Shown here: positions 1 through 11,859 of the stretch, piece after piece
Numbering within the stretch: position 1 is the first letter of the stretch
Layout: the number at the start of each line of letters is the position of its first letter
DNA from: Chionis minor
Taxonomy: Eukaryota; Chordata; Aves; Charadriiformes; Chionididae
Reading direction: 5' to 3'
Length of the DNA: 64,000 bases
Assembly (NCBI GenBank): GCA_013398295.1
Contig: VZSF01009937.1
Span: 1 to 64,000 of the forward strand
Program-made: the position numbers and the translations under genes
The notes under the pieces: generated by a model
Databases searched by the model: none
Told to the model about the DNA's origin: nothing
The model's input: only the letters and a program-made list of their open reading frames with translations

Positions 1-18
1 TGATTCTATGATTCTATG
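1..18 (+). repeat. CR1 LINE 3' terminal octamer tail
   Basis: The window opens with two tandem copies of the octamer-like unit ATTCTATG. CR1 retrotransposons end in such short tandem units instead of a poly(A) tail. The forward orientation places the CR1 body upstream of the window, with its 3' end at about base 18, where unique sequence begins. Only the tail is visible, so subfamily and length cannot be judged. Confidence 0.8.
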
Positions 19-1269
19 TTTCCAAGTGTGACATGAGCATCCGGAGATCCTGACTACCAGTACCAGGGGTGTAATGCACACCAGGCAAGTCTCTCTTCAC
101 GCGTCTGTCTTCCTGAACCCCATTTTCCCTCAGAAAGTCAAGAACTGCCAAAGCCGAGAATTGTATTTGTGCAAAGCCTTCTCCCAGGCCCCTTAGGCAC
201 TCACAAACCAGAGACTCTAATTGGTGCAGTGGCTGTAGACATGTGAAACTCCACTATAACATATTGAGAATACAGACTGTGCTGCACTGTCCATTTTTTT
301 GCAAGCCCAGTAATGAGTCCCTAAGAGACAGCCTATGAAGCCCAATTATTCCATCAAAACAGCCCAGCTACTGAAGGCTGACCGGTTTGATCACTAGTCG
401 TGTGCTGCTGGAAAGACAGACAAAAACAAACTAGGATTCTGAAGTGTTACTGTGAAAAAATCAAATTTGGTTAGGTTTTTGATGCTATTTATTCTGCGAG
501 TCTTCCAGTTCCCCGCTGGAGGTCTGAGAAGCAATCACTTCTTCCTGCACTGCCGCTCCTAGAAAGAAAGTTCTTGGTCATGGCTGGGCAAAAAACTGTT
601 GGACAGCAATTACTTTTCAGGATATACGCACTCCTCTTCATATTGACCATAGTGATCATTTAGGAACAACATGATTTGCTTCCTCCTCTGACAGATATTG
701 CACTGCCTCAGCAGTATTTTCCATCGGGCCAAGCCCCACTCCCCTCGCCCGTGTCAAGTAGCGCATCCCGAGTGACCTATGGGGTAATGAACTGACAGCC
801 CAAAGAGGGTAAGATCAGGGACTTAGAGTGGGAATGGAAATCTTTATCAGTCCTTCTATAAGGCAGCAAAAAGCCCAATCTAGTAAGCCATTGAGCAGCC
901 TAGAATTTTTGATTTAAGCTACAACAGTGGTTTTAATAGCCTTTTTATTCACAGTGCAACAGTGTGAGGCGGGTATTTTACTCGGACAAAGAAGGTCTCT
1001 TAGACCACAGGGCGTATACTCTGTGGCAGGCCTACCTGTTCTTTTATTAATCAGAACTGTATGACATCTCACCTCAGCCAGGTGCACCCTCCGAGGTCGC
1101 CATTCCCTTTCCGCCCCCCAGTCACACACACTTCAGACCTGTCATTTGCACACGCACAGTGGCAGATATTCCCCTGCTTTTCTCATGCCTCAGTGGGGGA
1201 CTTGCTCTCAGCTGGCAAGGAGACTCATCATAACTGTTATTTACAGACATGTGGTAGAATACAAACACC

Positions 1270-1304
1270 TTTTTTTTTTTTAATAATTTTATTTTTTTTT
1301 AATA
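1270..1304. repeat. T-rich low-complexity tract
   Basis: A run of T is followed by AATAATTTTA, then a second run of T followed by AATAATT. The pattern is an approximate duplication of a T(9-11)AATAATT unit, which suggests replication slippage. No flanking gene or element explains it. Confidence 0.75.
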
Positions 1305-2823
1305 ATTCCAGCTAGCTAAGCCAAACTGCCACAGATTAGAGGCCACAATGGTTTGCTCTTCTACAGAAACAATTCTGTAACATCTGACAAGATCGGGACA
1401 AACGAGTGCCCAGGACCTTCCTTGCCTCTAAGTGGTCGAAAATCACAAAAATCCAGAAACCGCTACACCACAGAGCAAGTACCTTGCTGATATTTAAAGG
1501 ATCATCAATATCATTGAATTCAAAGAGATGGAGTTAGTAACTTCCCTTGACAGCATGCAACCTATGTGTAGTTAAAAATACAGCCAGTGGGTTTTCAAGC
1601 ACAGGGTAATGCAGTGCCAGCAATTTAAGATTTGCGCTGTTGTACACAGAAGTTGCACACTGAGCAATTTTAGGTTCTAGTCCTGGAGGTAGAAGTGTGA
1701 GATTTATAGGAGATGACAAAAATGATTTTGACCTGCTGTCCTTCTCTGCAACTAGTACCTTTGCCCTTCATGCTGTTGCTCTTGATTAACTTTTACGACA
1801 TGAGGAGACTGGGAATAGCACAGATACTGCACTGGCACCACCCTCACCAGACCAGCTCCCTTTCAAATACAAAACTGAAGTCAGAAAGCCGGAACCGGCA
1901 AGTCCTCTCTGAGGCCTCTTCACTACATTAGATGGTAGTCATTCACCAAATTCCTCAGGAAGCTTCCTTCAGCCAGGAAGCATGGTTGGCTATTGCCTCA
2001 TGGTTCTCAACATGTACAAGTGGGGCTGCAGCACTCGCTGTGTTTTCTCTTGGCCACTGAAGTGGCTGCACCAGCATCCTGTCTCCAAAACATAACCTGT
2101 GTGCTCCACTTGCACCTATAATTAAGTCACACCTTGACAATACAATATTTAATTTTTGTATGCCTTTTGGCATGTAAGCCAGTTTTCTACAGTAGTTCCA
2201 CAGATGTTAAAATTGCAGACATCTATTTTTTCCATGTGGATTCTCTGATGTAAAGGATCAGTTCATTAGCTAGTCCCCCAGTAAGGATGTTAACACAATC
2301 TTTCCTGCTTATCTATCATCTATTTCCTTAAAACTTACAGAAATTTATTATCATTGATGTCTCAAGTGCCTCTATCAAGTTAGAATGAAATTTGCTAATA
2401 AATTCAAGATTAATTGTGTAGGAAGACAGACAGACAACACGACTGTAAAAGCTTTGCTTATCTTAAGAAACCAGGCTACAAAACCCACAAATGAATACAA
2501 CAAAGACAGCAGAGGCAAGCTCCCTCTCCCCCAGGTCTGTGAGCAACTACATCCTTCCTTTTGATAAAGAAAAGCAGTGTTTGTCCCAAAGGAGAGGAAG
2601 AAAACACAATGTGAAAAGCAGCCTGCATAGGAAGTATTCCTAGCAGGCTTTAAAAAAGCATAGCAATTCCAAGTTCTTTCCTCCTATAAAACCCCTTTTT
2701 CCTGCTGGGAATAACTCACAATACTGAATGAAAGCCCTCAGCAAGATGTGCTCGTATGGTGCTGCATGCCGTCAGACAATGCCAAGACACAGCCTTGCCC
2801 TGAAAACCTTATGGTCAAAATGC

Positions 2824-2865
2824 GTTTGCTTGAGGGCTTTGAGGGTTTGTTTGAGGGCTTTGAAA
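2824..2865. repeat. Two-copy 21-bp tandem repeat
   Basis: Two adjacent 21-bp units begin GTTTGCTTGAGGG and GTTTGTTTGAGGG and continue with CTTTGA. They differ by a C/T change at unit position 6 and at the last bases. The array is too short to be a satellite and probably arose by a local duplication. Confidence 0.8.
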
Positions 2866-5800
2866 ATGAAAACTTTTTGACCACGTAAGGATAAGTATAT
2901 TCCATTCAGGAGCATTAATTTCAACATGGAGCTTTTTTGGCTGTTCAGTGCCTGTGACTTGTTCTTGAGGGGCAGAAGGAGTAGCCAATGGGCAGAGTAA
3001 AAGCTTGTCTGAAACAGGATACATATATGGAAGTCTATGGCCAAGGTTGGGATGCTACACAACAGATGATGGAGACCCTGCAACATATGGCAATTATTTT
3101 GTAAGTTAAGCTCTTCCTTGTTAACGAACTTGATAACAGCAGTAAAACTAATTCTCTATGGGAAACTCTTATATACCAGAGAAGAGGGATAGGAGAGTAA
3201 AAGTAACTAGTGGAGGAACGCAGTGTATTTTTTTGATTATTGATTTACATCATAATTACTCAGCTTGCTGGTTATTTCTCCTGCTATAACCTCCTTGTTT
3301 GCATTCCTGGGGCAGACATGACTGTGACTTCTCCATCCCAGCCCTTGGTACCCTCCCAGCATTTGTGCCTGTCTTGCTCTGCCCTGTTGCTTCCTACAAC
3401 AGTCAGATCCCATCTTGCCCAGTGCCCTGCCGTGCTCTGAGGTGGGCATTTCTGAGGTACAGGGATCCAGCTGTGGTCAGTAACTCCACCAGAAGTAGTC
3501 AGAATAAAGCAAGTGGTTTGTGTAAAAAGCCAACAAGTCAGGATATTGGTGTTCCAGTGGACAAGGCTGAAAGAGAATTGGACTTTCCCAGCCTTTCGTA
3601 AGGTTTAAGCACCCTACCTATCCCCATCTCCTCCAATATTTACTTTCATCCATGTTAAGGTGAAGATAGCTGAGAGCTGGAAGCTGCATTTTGAGAGCAG
3701 GCAGCTCAATTAAACTACCGCAGCCAAAACTGCTGTCCTTAATGGGCAGAGATGGGCCAACAGGTCGTGCAAGGAGTTTGGTAAGAAACAAAGGAACGCC
3801 TTTTGATCTGTACCCCCCACCAGAGAACCTGTTCATGTCCTTGTGAGCGTTGGTGGCACCAGCAGTGCAAATACGTGTCCTGCTACTGCCTAACACATGC
3901 AGATGTTGATTACACCCCTCACCCCCAAGAAACTGGGGCTTTGGGGTGGAAGACCACATGCCAGCTCATTACTTAATTACAGCAATTATGCCAGGGTGCC
4001 CGTTTTCTCACAGCTAAGAGGCTGCTCCACATTTTCACTGCCTTGAGCAATCTCATAAACGTAGTCCTGGGGTGAGGCAGCAGCACACACTTACAAACTC
4101 CCAGTGCTAGAAAAGTTCTGAAATCTCTTAAAACCACCTGGAAATCTAGTTTCTGCTCTTTTTACAGGCTGAGTTTAGCTTTTCCTCTCCCACTTCTGAT
4201 ATTCTCCATTTGTAGTTGGGAGAAAACAGAAAAAAGCAACACCAGGAAGAAAATCATTGCACAGAGATGAACCTCAGTAATGTAATCTTTCTATGTCAGT
4301 GAAAACTTACCCTCCTCTTTTGTTATTTGGATAATAAACCCTTCACAAGGCTTACGCTACCTGGCAACCACCAACGAAACAAGAGTTTCTGCTGGCTCTG
4401 GTCAATGCTCTGCTTTGTGCCAGTCTGCAGACCAGTATGAGCTCAGCATCCTAATCTGTTTTAGGTGAGGTTCTCCATCACCCCTTCCTTTCGCTTGCCT
4501 TATTAAATTCCACATCAGGCACAGCTCTTGCGAACCGAGCCCCACTGTGCAAAACCCAGGCAGGCTACCAAGCCTGTCATGCATGTAATTTCTCACCTGC
4601 ACTGGATTGTGAATACTGCATGAGCCTTCCTCTTAGGTGGATTTTAGCCTGTGAGTGATGCACGGTAAACTGAGAAGCTACTGAGAAGCAGTATTACTTT
4701 CATGTTCCTCCTTCATCTCATGGTTAATAAATATTAAACTTGCTGACACTATAAAACAGCACAGACAAAGCTATAATCGTAAGTCCCGCTATCCAAATGC
4801 ATCAGTCTATATGCAAGAGCCTGGAACTATAATTATCCACTAGATCTTAATGAGACTAAAGGTTAATAATGCTATGATGGTACATGGTTCCAAAGTTTTG
4901 GATGTCATGTCATATGTTTGGCCATAATTTGACTCAAACTCTGCGACTTCCTTATTTACTGCAGCATTGCCAGGTAACAGAAATAAAAGTCTGAAGAACC
5001 TCTATGAGAAGAGAAAATAAGCTTGGCATTTCTGAGATTATCTTGGCCTTTTATGTTGAAATGCATTTTATTTCAAATAAAAACCTCTAGGTCTTCTAAT
5101 GATCTACTTCTGCTCCTAGTTAGCCCAAGCACATACTACAGTTAGGTCAAGACTGCACATTTGTGAGTGGAGTTCCTAAAACCTTTCACGGAGCAGTAAA
5201 GAATGCCAAGTAGGCAGGGGAGAAGTAAATTCTGGTTATTTCCCCTCTCCAAATTCTTTTTTACTCCTTAGCTTACACATAAATTAGGGAAAACAGACAC
5301 ATTTTTCAAACCTACGCAGCTCAGTGAAGATTTATGCTCAATCTATAACTTCAGTCAAAAGGCAACAAGAAGAATTTATAAGGAACGAGACTAAGATAAA
5401 TACCGAAAAACTTCAGATGCTGTAAGATGAACAAATGAATTGGTTGGCCTCTTGGAACAGCACGCTTGGTGCTGCTTATCTTAAAAAAATGGCTGTTGAA
5501 TAACCAAAAGTTTTTCTGAAGGGAATAACAGGGGCAGTCAAAGACCTAGAAAGGCTCAGGTTAAAGTGATTAACCCCCCTGAATTTCTCACTCTAAGGAG
5601 GAGCTAGAAATAAGTATAATTCAAAAGAAACCAAACCAACCTATAATAAATTATGAATGATTGAAGGTGTAGAAATTCTCTTCTCCCTAACTGGCAACAC
5701 AACAGCAAGGGATCAACTGGTGGCTCTGAATGGTGATGGCTTCAAAACTATGAGAGGGCAAGCACTTCACGAAGAGCTAGGAGCTCTGCAGCCCAGGGTG

Positions 5801-6545
5801 CTGGTGAGCACAGCAGAATTCAGAGACAGACTGGACAATTTACATGGCTACTGAGAATAAAGTTACAAATAATTATGCAAATTTAAGAAGCAAGATCAAA
5901 TGTTGTGCTTCAGGTTTTAAGTCAGTCTGCAGGTGTTAGAGATCAGGGTGGGATTGAGATAGGAAGGGTCACTGAATGGGGCTCTCACACATCCTTCCAC
6001 ATGGTCACCCTTGGGGAGAGGATGCTGGAGCGTGTGGGTGCACTGCCCATTTCAAGTGTGTGTTAGTAATGACAGAGCCCTTGCAGCTCACATGCACGCT
6101 GGTGGCACTCCAAGGGCTTGCTTCAGAGACCATTAAGGTTTCCATTAATACATGGGTGACAACATCCTGGAAGGTATTCAATACCTTTGCCATTTCCTTT
6201 CTACTTGTTTTGTGGACACTTATTTGATTTACAGGATTTTGCTTTTGAATATATGTTAGCGCTTTAGGATTCACTTCTTGTTCACCCATAGCACCAAGGT
6301 AGAGCAGTCAGAGATGGATAGTTGTGCTTCAAGCTGCCGTAGCAGCAGGACAAGCAGGTGTTGGTTTTTCCCTGGCCTACTATAAGCGCTGGGGTCTTCT
6401 TCCTAAAGGGGCAATAATCCACTCCTGAGGGCATTCTGCAAGAGGCCTGGTAACACACTGCAGAACTGCTCTGTGTGGGCCACTTCTCATGTGAACATGC
6501 TCTGCTTGGCTCTTACCTCACCTCTGAAAGGGCTCTTTCTGCTGC

Positions 6546-7080
6546 TTGTTTGATGCAACAGAAGTTTGTGTGTCAACTGTCTTCATTAGAGAACAATTAG
6601 GCCCCAATCTCTTTTCTCTTATCTTTATGATGTTCGATGGGGGAAAATTATTCAGTCAATTAGCTGTTTATGCTGCACCAGCAGCTTTTTACTTGAAATT
6701 CCAGAGAGGCAAGTCAGGCCAGATTTTATTATTGTTAATCAATAAGTCTTGCAGTACAATGTCGAAGAAACCCATGTTCCCTCAAAAGTATCATTAATAA
6801 CATTGGTTGAGCTAAAAAAAGAGTTCCAATAGATTTAGCAAGACACCTTGAGATTAATTGCATTATATTCCAAACATTATTATTTCAAGCTTCACAATGA
6901 AAGGGGAACCATTAACTGAATACCTACTGAGGATGATAGTTACAATCAGGAAAAAGCTGATTAAGGCCACTCCATTTTGAAAAACTGTGTCATTGTTTAT
7001 TTTACAAAGCAACACTTGTTGTAATTGTAGTGCCTCAACCGCTGGATGCAATATGTTCAGTTAAAAAATATTTAGAATAT
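6546..7080. promoter_or_regulatory. Candidate AT-rich regulatory segment
   Basis: This block is rich in homeodomain-type and Sox/Fox-type cores (TCAATTAG, GTTAATCAATAA, CATTGTTTATTTTAC) and has no sign of transposon origin. Such composition is common in vertebrate conserved non-coding elements. This is an inference from texture only, with no alignment or chromatin evidence available, and the boundaries are approximate. Confidence 0.22.
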
Positions 7081-7774
7081 GGATTTTTCCATCTGTAATT
7101 GAGCATGGTGCTCTGCAGTGCAAGCATCAGCAGCACTGGTAAAGATCCTCCAGGAGTGACCTAGTGTCCTTGGCTGCAGCTGAGCCAGACCACCAGGCAA
7201 GAACATGTCTGCACTGGGGTAAGGGAGGGCAGGAGTCAACTGAAATGAGAATGTCAGCTCTTACTTTGCCACTGCTCTATTAGTGGTTTTTGTGATTGAA
7301 GCAAGGAATTCCCAAGCGAGCATGGAAAGAAGATCCTATTCATTTTAAGCATCTCTCTGACTAACTCACTTTGTAATCTAAAATTAGGGAGTCCCAGAGG
7401 AATATAATCTCTTTCGGTCTTCTTTTCTGCTGATGTAATAATGTTTGATCATAAGAAGTTACACAAAGGCATCAAGCCCACTATACCCATTACTCGGTTC
7501 AGGCTCACCTTTGCTTGTCTGCCTCCTCAGTAGTCAGCCATGACATCAATCCAGTGTGTAAACAGCCTCAGGTATCGCATCATTTACCTAAAAAGAACAG
7601 CAAGAAGCGATGAAACATGTTTTACTGAAGGTTGCATCATTCTTTCAGGTTTTTCTTTAAGAAGTAGAACAAAAGGGAGGTATGATCAGCAGAAACCTCT
7701 CTATATGCCCTCGTGTCATAGGCGTACTCCATGTCAGCTGTGTCCATGTGAAAACCTATACATCAGTCTCTGTT

Positions 7775-8180
7775 AGAATCATAGAATCACTTGGGTTGGA
7801 AGAGATCTTCAAGATCATCGAGTCCAACCATAACCTACACTACCAAAATCACCACTAAACCATGTCCCTCAACACCACGTCCACCCATCTTTTAAATACC
7901 TCCAGGGATGGCGACTCCACCACCTCCCTGGGCAGCCTGTTCCAATGCCTGATAACCTTTTTGGTAAAGAAGTTTTTCCTAATATCCAATCTAAACCTCC
8001 CCTGGCACAACTTGAGGCCATTTCCCCATGTCCTGTCGCTTGTTACTTGGGAGAAGAGACTGACCCCCACCTCGCTACAACCTCCTTTCAGGTAGTTGTA
8101 GAGAGTGATAAGGTCTCCCCTCAACCTTCTCCAGGCTAAACAATCCCAACTCTCTCAGCCACTCCTCATAAGACCTGTTC
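7775..8180 (-). mobile_element. CR1 LINE fragment A, 3' end, 5'-truncated
   Basis: Read on the minus strand, this piece ends with the CR1 3' terminus: the plus strand starts AGAATCATAGAATCA, followed by TTGGGTTGGAAGAGATC, the usual CR1 3' UTR. Moving right come the 3' UTR and the last part of ORF2. The copy stops abruptly at 8180, immediately before an N, so it is either a 5'-truncated insertion of about 0.4 kb (typical for CR1) or cut by an assembly join. It differs from the adjoining fragment B in the shared C-terminal region, so it belongs to another subfamily. No target-site duplication is apparent. Confidence 0.95.
7855..8180 (-). pseudogene. CR1 ORF2 (pol) C-terminus, fragment A
   Basis: The minus-strand translation gives the C-terminal tail of CR1 ORF2. 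The recognisable pieces in order are [42 protein letters not shown] and [18 protein letters not shown], ending at DMV and a stop codon near 7855. In full-length CR1 this tail follows the reverse transcriptase domain; its function is not well defined. About five bases are missing compared with related copies near 8125-8130, between SLEK and RGDL, so the two parts lie in different frames. No endonuclease or reverse transcriptase motifs remain. The fragment is dead and cannot encode a mobile protein. Confidence 0.9.
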
Positions 8181-8181
8181 N
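8181..8181. other. Unresolved base (N) at CR1/CR1 junction
   Basis: A single N lies exactly where fragment A stops and the 3' UTR of fragment B starts (CCCCCTGCCGTGAGC). Fragment B lacks its last roughly 50 bases before the N. The position suggests an assembly join or a recombination point between two repeats. Confidence 0.9.
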
Positions 8182-9275
8182 TCCCCCTGCCGTGAGCAAG
8201 AACACCTCCCACTAGACCTGGTTGCTCAAAGCCCCATCCAACCTGGCCTTGAACACTTTCAGGGATGGGGCCTCAACAGCTTCCCTGGGCAACTTGTTCC
8301 GGTGCCTCACCACCCCCAGAGTGAAAAACTTCTTCCTGGCATCCAATCTAAATCTCCCCTCTGCCAGCTTGAAGCCATTACCCTTCATCCTATCACTACA
8401 TGCCCTTATAAAAAGCCGCTCTCTAGATTTCTTGTAGGCCCCTTTCAGTACTGGAAGGCTGCTATAAGGCCTCCCTGGAGCCTTTTCTTCTCTAGGCTGA
8501 ACAACCCCAACTCTCTCAGCCTACCTTCATAGGAGAGGTGCTCTAACCCTCTGATCATCTTTGTGGTCCTCCTCTGAACCCACTCCAACAAGTACATGTC
8601 ATTCATATGTTGGGGGGCTCCAGAGCTGGACACAGTACTCCAGGTGGGGTCTCACCAGAGTGGAGTAGAGGGGCAGAATCCCCTCCCTCAACCTGCTGGA
8701 CTTGCTTCTTTTGATGCAGCCCAGGATACGGTTGTCTTTCTGGGCTGCAAGCACACATTGCCAGCTCATGCTAAGCTTCTCATCAACCAACACCCCTCAA
8801 GTCCATCTCCTCAGGGCTTCTCTCCATCCATTCTCTGCCCAGCCTGTATTTGTGCATGGGATTGCCCTGACCTACGTGCAGGACTTTGCACTTGGCCTTG
8901 CTGAATTTCATGAGGTTTGCACAGGCCCACCTCTCAAGCCTGTCCAGGTCCCTCTGGATGGCATCCCTTCCTTCCAGTGTCAACTACTCCGCACAGCTTG
9001 GTGTCATCAGCAAACTCGCTAAGGGTGCACTCAATCCCACTGTCTGTATCGCCAACAAAGACATTAAATAGTACTGGTCCCAGTACCAACCCCTGAGGAA
9101 CGCCACTCGGACATTGGCCCATTGACCACAACTCCTTGAGTGCGACTTTCCAGCCAGCTCTTTATCCACCAAGTGGTCCATCAACAAATTAATGTCTCTC
9201 CAATTTAGAGACTATGATATCATGCAGGACAGTGTCAAATGCCTTGCACAAGTCCAGGTGACATTTGTTGCTCTC
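8182..9275 (-). mobile_element. CR1 LINE fragment B, RT to 3' UTR
   Basis: This second, longer minus-strand CR1 has a typical avian 3' UTR/C-terminal segment (AACACCTCCCACTAGACC, then GGTTGCTCAAAGCCCCATCC on the plus strand). It continues through the thumb region and palm domain of the reverse transcriptase. Similarity fades near 9275, upstream of motif A, so the 5' two thirds (ORF1, endonuclease, RT fingers) are absent. The terminal octamers are also missing, because the copy begins directly beside the N at 8181. Many frameshifts and stop codons indicate an old, inactive copy. The left boundary is precise; the right one is approximate. Confidence 0.95.
8222..9260 (-). pseudogene. CR1 reverse transcriptase (ORF2), broken
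   Basis: Reading from high to low coordinates, motif A (DLCKAFDTVLHD) lies at 9219-9254, the [17 protein letters not shown] block at 9057-9107 and the catalytic FADD of motif C at 9003-9014. These are followed by [21 protein letters not shown] (split here: [11 protein letters not shown], then [10 protein letters not shown]), then [26 protein letters not shown] and a C-terminal tail. In an intact CR1 this enzyme copies RNA into DNA by target-primed reverse transcription. Here a stop follows motif A, and a frameshift near 9110 separates the GQWANV stretch from SGVPQG. Further frame changes occur at about 8980, 8790 and 8630. The aspartates of motifs A and C are still present, but the reading frame is destroyed. 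No endonuclease domain remains. Confidence 0.93.
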
Positions 9276-11417
9276 CTCATTTGGAGAACCACAGCATTTC
9301 TCACGTGCTGTGGCAATGCCTGGCATTTTACACCATCCTAGATTATGTCCTGCAAAATAAGAATGTAGGAGTTTTTGGACACAGCTTGCTGGAATAAAGA
9401 ACAAAGTATTCCAGGGTCTCCCCTGAGGGATGGACACTTCACAGAAGCACTGTTAAGAGACTCAACTTTATCCCTGAATTTCAATCACCAGAGCAGCATT
9501 ATCCCATAGCAGAAGCCAACAGCCTCTTTTGTTTTTTATAGCAGGTAGTTATGCCATCCATGGCAATTCTTAGATGATGGGCAGAAGCCTTACATTTGTT
9601 CCTGAAGTACAGAGGAAATCTGGTAGCCAGAGCATGATAGGTTTGCTTACAGGGAGGGCTGGGGAAAAGCAGTGGTTTTTTCCCTTGCTGATTGCCACAT
9701 TCAAAGAAGAGGCCAGCAAGTGACAGATGCAAAAGCCAGCATCCCGTGGAGAAATGTCCCTGGGAGAAGGGAAACGCCCAAACCCTGTTAATTCCCCACT
9801 ATTTATTAAGTAGCTCTTTGTTGTTTTTTCAATATACAAGTCTCCCTCTCCCCTGACTTTCAATAGGGCATGGTCACCTACTCTGTATTTTGACATTCCC
9901 AGTCCTCTGTGGTGAAAATATCAGCAGGGGAAAGAAAACACTAGCTTTTTCTTCCCGTGTGTTTTGGCTAATCACCTGAAACTGTATTACTGGGACTGGC
10001 AGGGAAGCTTTGCAGCAAGGGCTACCGGGTGTGACGTGCCTCTGGGAAGTGAGAGTGCCAAGAGAGTACACGAGGCAGTGAAGAGAGAGGGAGGGGGGTC
10101 ACTACAACTCATCTCTGTGACCGTCAGTGGCTGGGGTCTGGAGGAATGCCTAAACCTTGAAACGTGGGAGATTTTCCTTCAGTGCGGACTGCCTAGAGCT
10201 CCTGGCCAGCCTCAGGCAGCTGAAACAAGGCATGGCCCAACCTCATCTTCTGTACAAAAAGGCAAGGCACCTTCAGGTCACGTCATCTTATTAGAGCAGA
10301 CCCCAACCTCCAAGCCCCATACTTCTCAAGACCTACTTCCTTAATCACTCCTTAATCCATGGGACCATGGCATCATCTTTTCCAATTTACCCCCTGCTTG
10401 ACATGCTGAAGACCAGAGGGGTTTGTGTGGTGATACAATAGCCCTTAGTAGCATAACTAACATCCAAATAAATGAGCTTTCAGGTGCCTAAGTCCCTCTT
10501 CAGGTCTTAATGCCTGCCAAGGTTTTTTTCTCAACTCTACCCATTGTGACAATAAGAAATTTGAAATCGTCCTACAGTTTCTACCTTGCAGCCTCAAGCC
10601 ATTGTTGCCAGTAACAACACAGCTACAGGATATTGCAGACAGAGCTGCAACACATAAGCTACCCAACACTTCTCACAAAAAAGCACAATGGTTGGGCCAT
10701 TTCTACAGGGCAAGGGCATCAGAAGTTGATACATTTTTAATTTTATGTCTAAAACAATCCAATGCATTTGGGCAGCCCAAGACAGGGTCCACAGAAGGTA
10801 CTTTGTCAGGGAAAACAAGCGTAGGACAAGGGCCGGGACAAAAAAGTCTATCCTCTCTCCCAAATCTGGGATTAAGATAGGACATCCAAATCTCGTTGTG
10901 CCCTTGCTACGCGTTAACATTTATCCAACTTCTGACAAAGGAGCCCCAAATCCCTGATCAGCCTGGAGAAGGTCAGTCTGCCACTGCTGTCAACTCATCT
11001 GTGTACTGGACTGAGTACAGCTGGTGAATCACACAGATATCAAATTTACAGAAATTATTTTTTTGCTGTTGTTTGGGTTGTTTCTGTTTCTTAGTTTAAG
11101 GTAGATGCTTGCGTGTAGCATAGGAATGCTTTAAATCCCTCACAGAAGGTTGAGGAAAATCACCCCGTTCAATCTTTTTGCAAAAGGAGACTGAATTATT
11201 ACACAATCTTCAATAAGATACCACGTACTACTTTTTCCTTGGCATCTCTGCCTCATTCAACAAAAAGAATGAAAAGTACTCCCTTAACCAGCAGTCACTC
11301 AATATTTTGTTTTCTTCTTGTCGCTCAACATGTGGCCATTGGCCTTCTTTACAGCATGCTGTTCAGACCCCACTGTCAGGACAGAATTTATCATTTCCTT
11401 ATGGCCTCATCCTCTAT
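9276..11417. other. Gene-free unique DNA
   Basis: No exon or known repeat is recognised. Frames of up to 126 codons (9964-10344 plus strand) and 108 codons (9570-9896 and 10594-10920 minus strand) have no domain signatures, and frames on the opposite strand overlap them. They look like chance openings. Confidence 0.55.
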
Positions 11418-11566
11418 GCACATCGCTACAGTATCCAAGCACTTTGAAAGTATTAAAGAACTTATGCAATCTTCCTGAAAATGCTGTATTACCCTCATTT
11501 TACAGAAAGGCAGCTGACACCCAGAAAGATGTAACTTTCTGGAAAGGTCAAAATCACATATTCAAA
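11418..11566 (+). repeat. MIR-like ancient SINE remnant
   Basis: The stretch AAGCACTTTGAAAGTATTAA followed by CTTATGCAATCTTCCTGAAAA, ATTACCCTCATTTTACAG, then AAGGCAGCTGACACCCAGA and GTAACTTTCTGGAAAGGTCA follows the order of the MIR SINE 3' half. In that family the corresponding parts are the AAGCRCTTTA..ATTAA block, CCTCATTTTACAG, the AAACTGAGGCACAGAGA block and the TAACTT..AAGGTCA block. The copy is heavily diverged and lacks a clear tRNA-derived head. The match is from memory of the consensus layout, not from alignment. MIR-type SINEs predate the bird-mammal split, so a fossil is plausible here. Confidence 0.6.
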
Positions 11567-11859
11567 AAACATATGCCGCTAATTTCAGTTTAAATTTTTA
11601 AGGTTTAATGCTTCAAATGAGACTGCAGGTGGGCACACCCAGAATGCCAACAGGGACTAACCAATAGCTGCACAACATCTACAGCACCTTGCAGGAGCTC
11701 CATGGCATGGGCTGGGAAGGGGTGCTTTTTTCTAGGACCACATTCAGCTGCCAAAGGCTCCATTCCCTCTTCCAATTCTTGCCTCTTTCATCATGTGCAT
11801 TCTAACTTCTGCTGTTAGTGAAAAAAGGTAGAAAACAAGGATTCAGAGTGAATGGGAAT

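Larger units (their letters stand above)
19..7774. other. Gene-free unique DNA
   Basis: No exon, RNA gene or recognisable young transposon is visible on either strand. Open frames are short (at most about 113 codons), overlap on opposite strands and lack domain signatures. The stretch is AT-rich and CpG-poor, without a CpG island. It contains a T-rich tract near 1270, a two-copy 21-bp repeat at 2824 and an AT-rich block at 6546-7080 that resembles a regulatory segment; these are listed separately. Confidence 0.6.

Noticed and set aside
7862..9071. Several plus-strand frames across the CR1 region
   Set aside because: They are antisense shadows of the minus-strand CR1 reverse transcriptase remnants.
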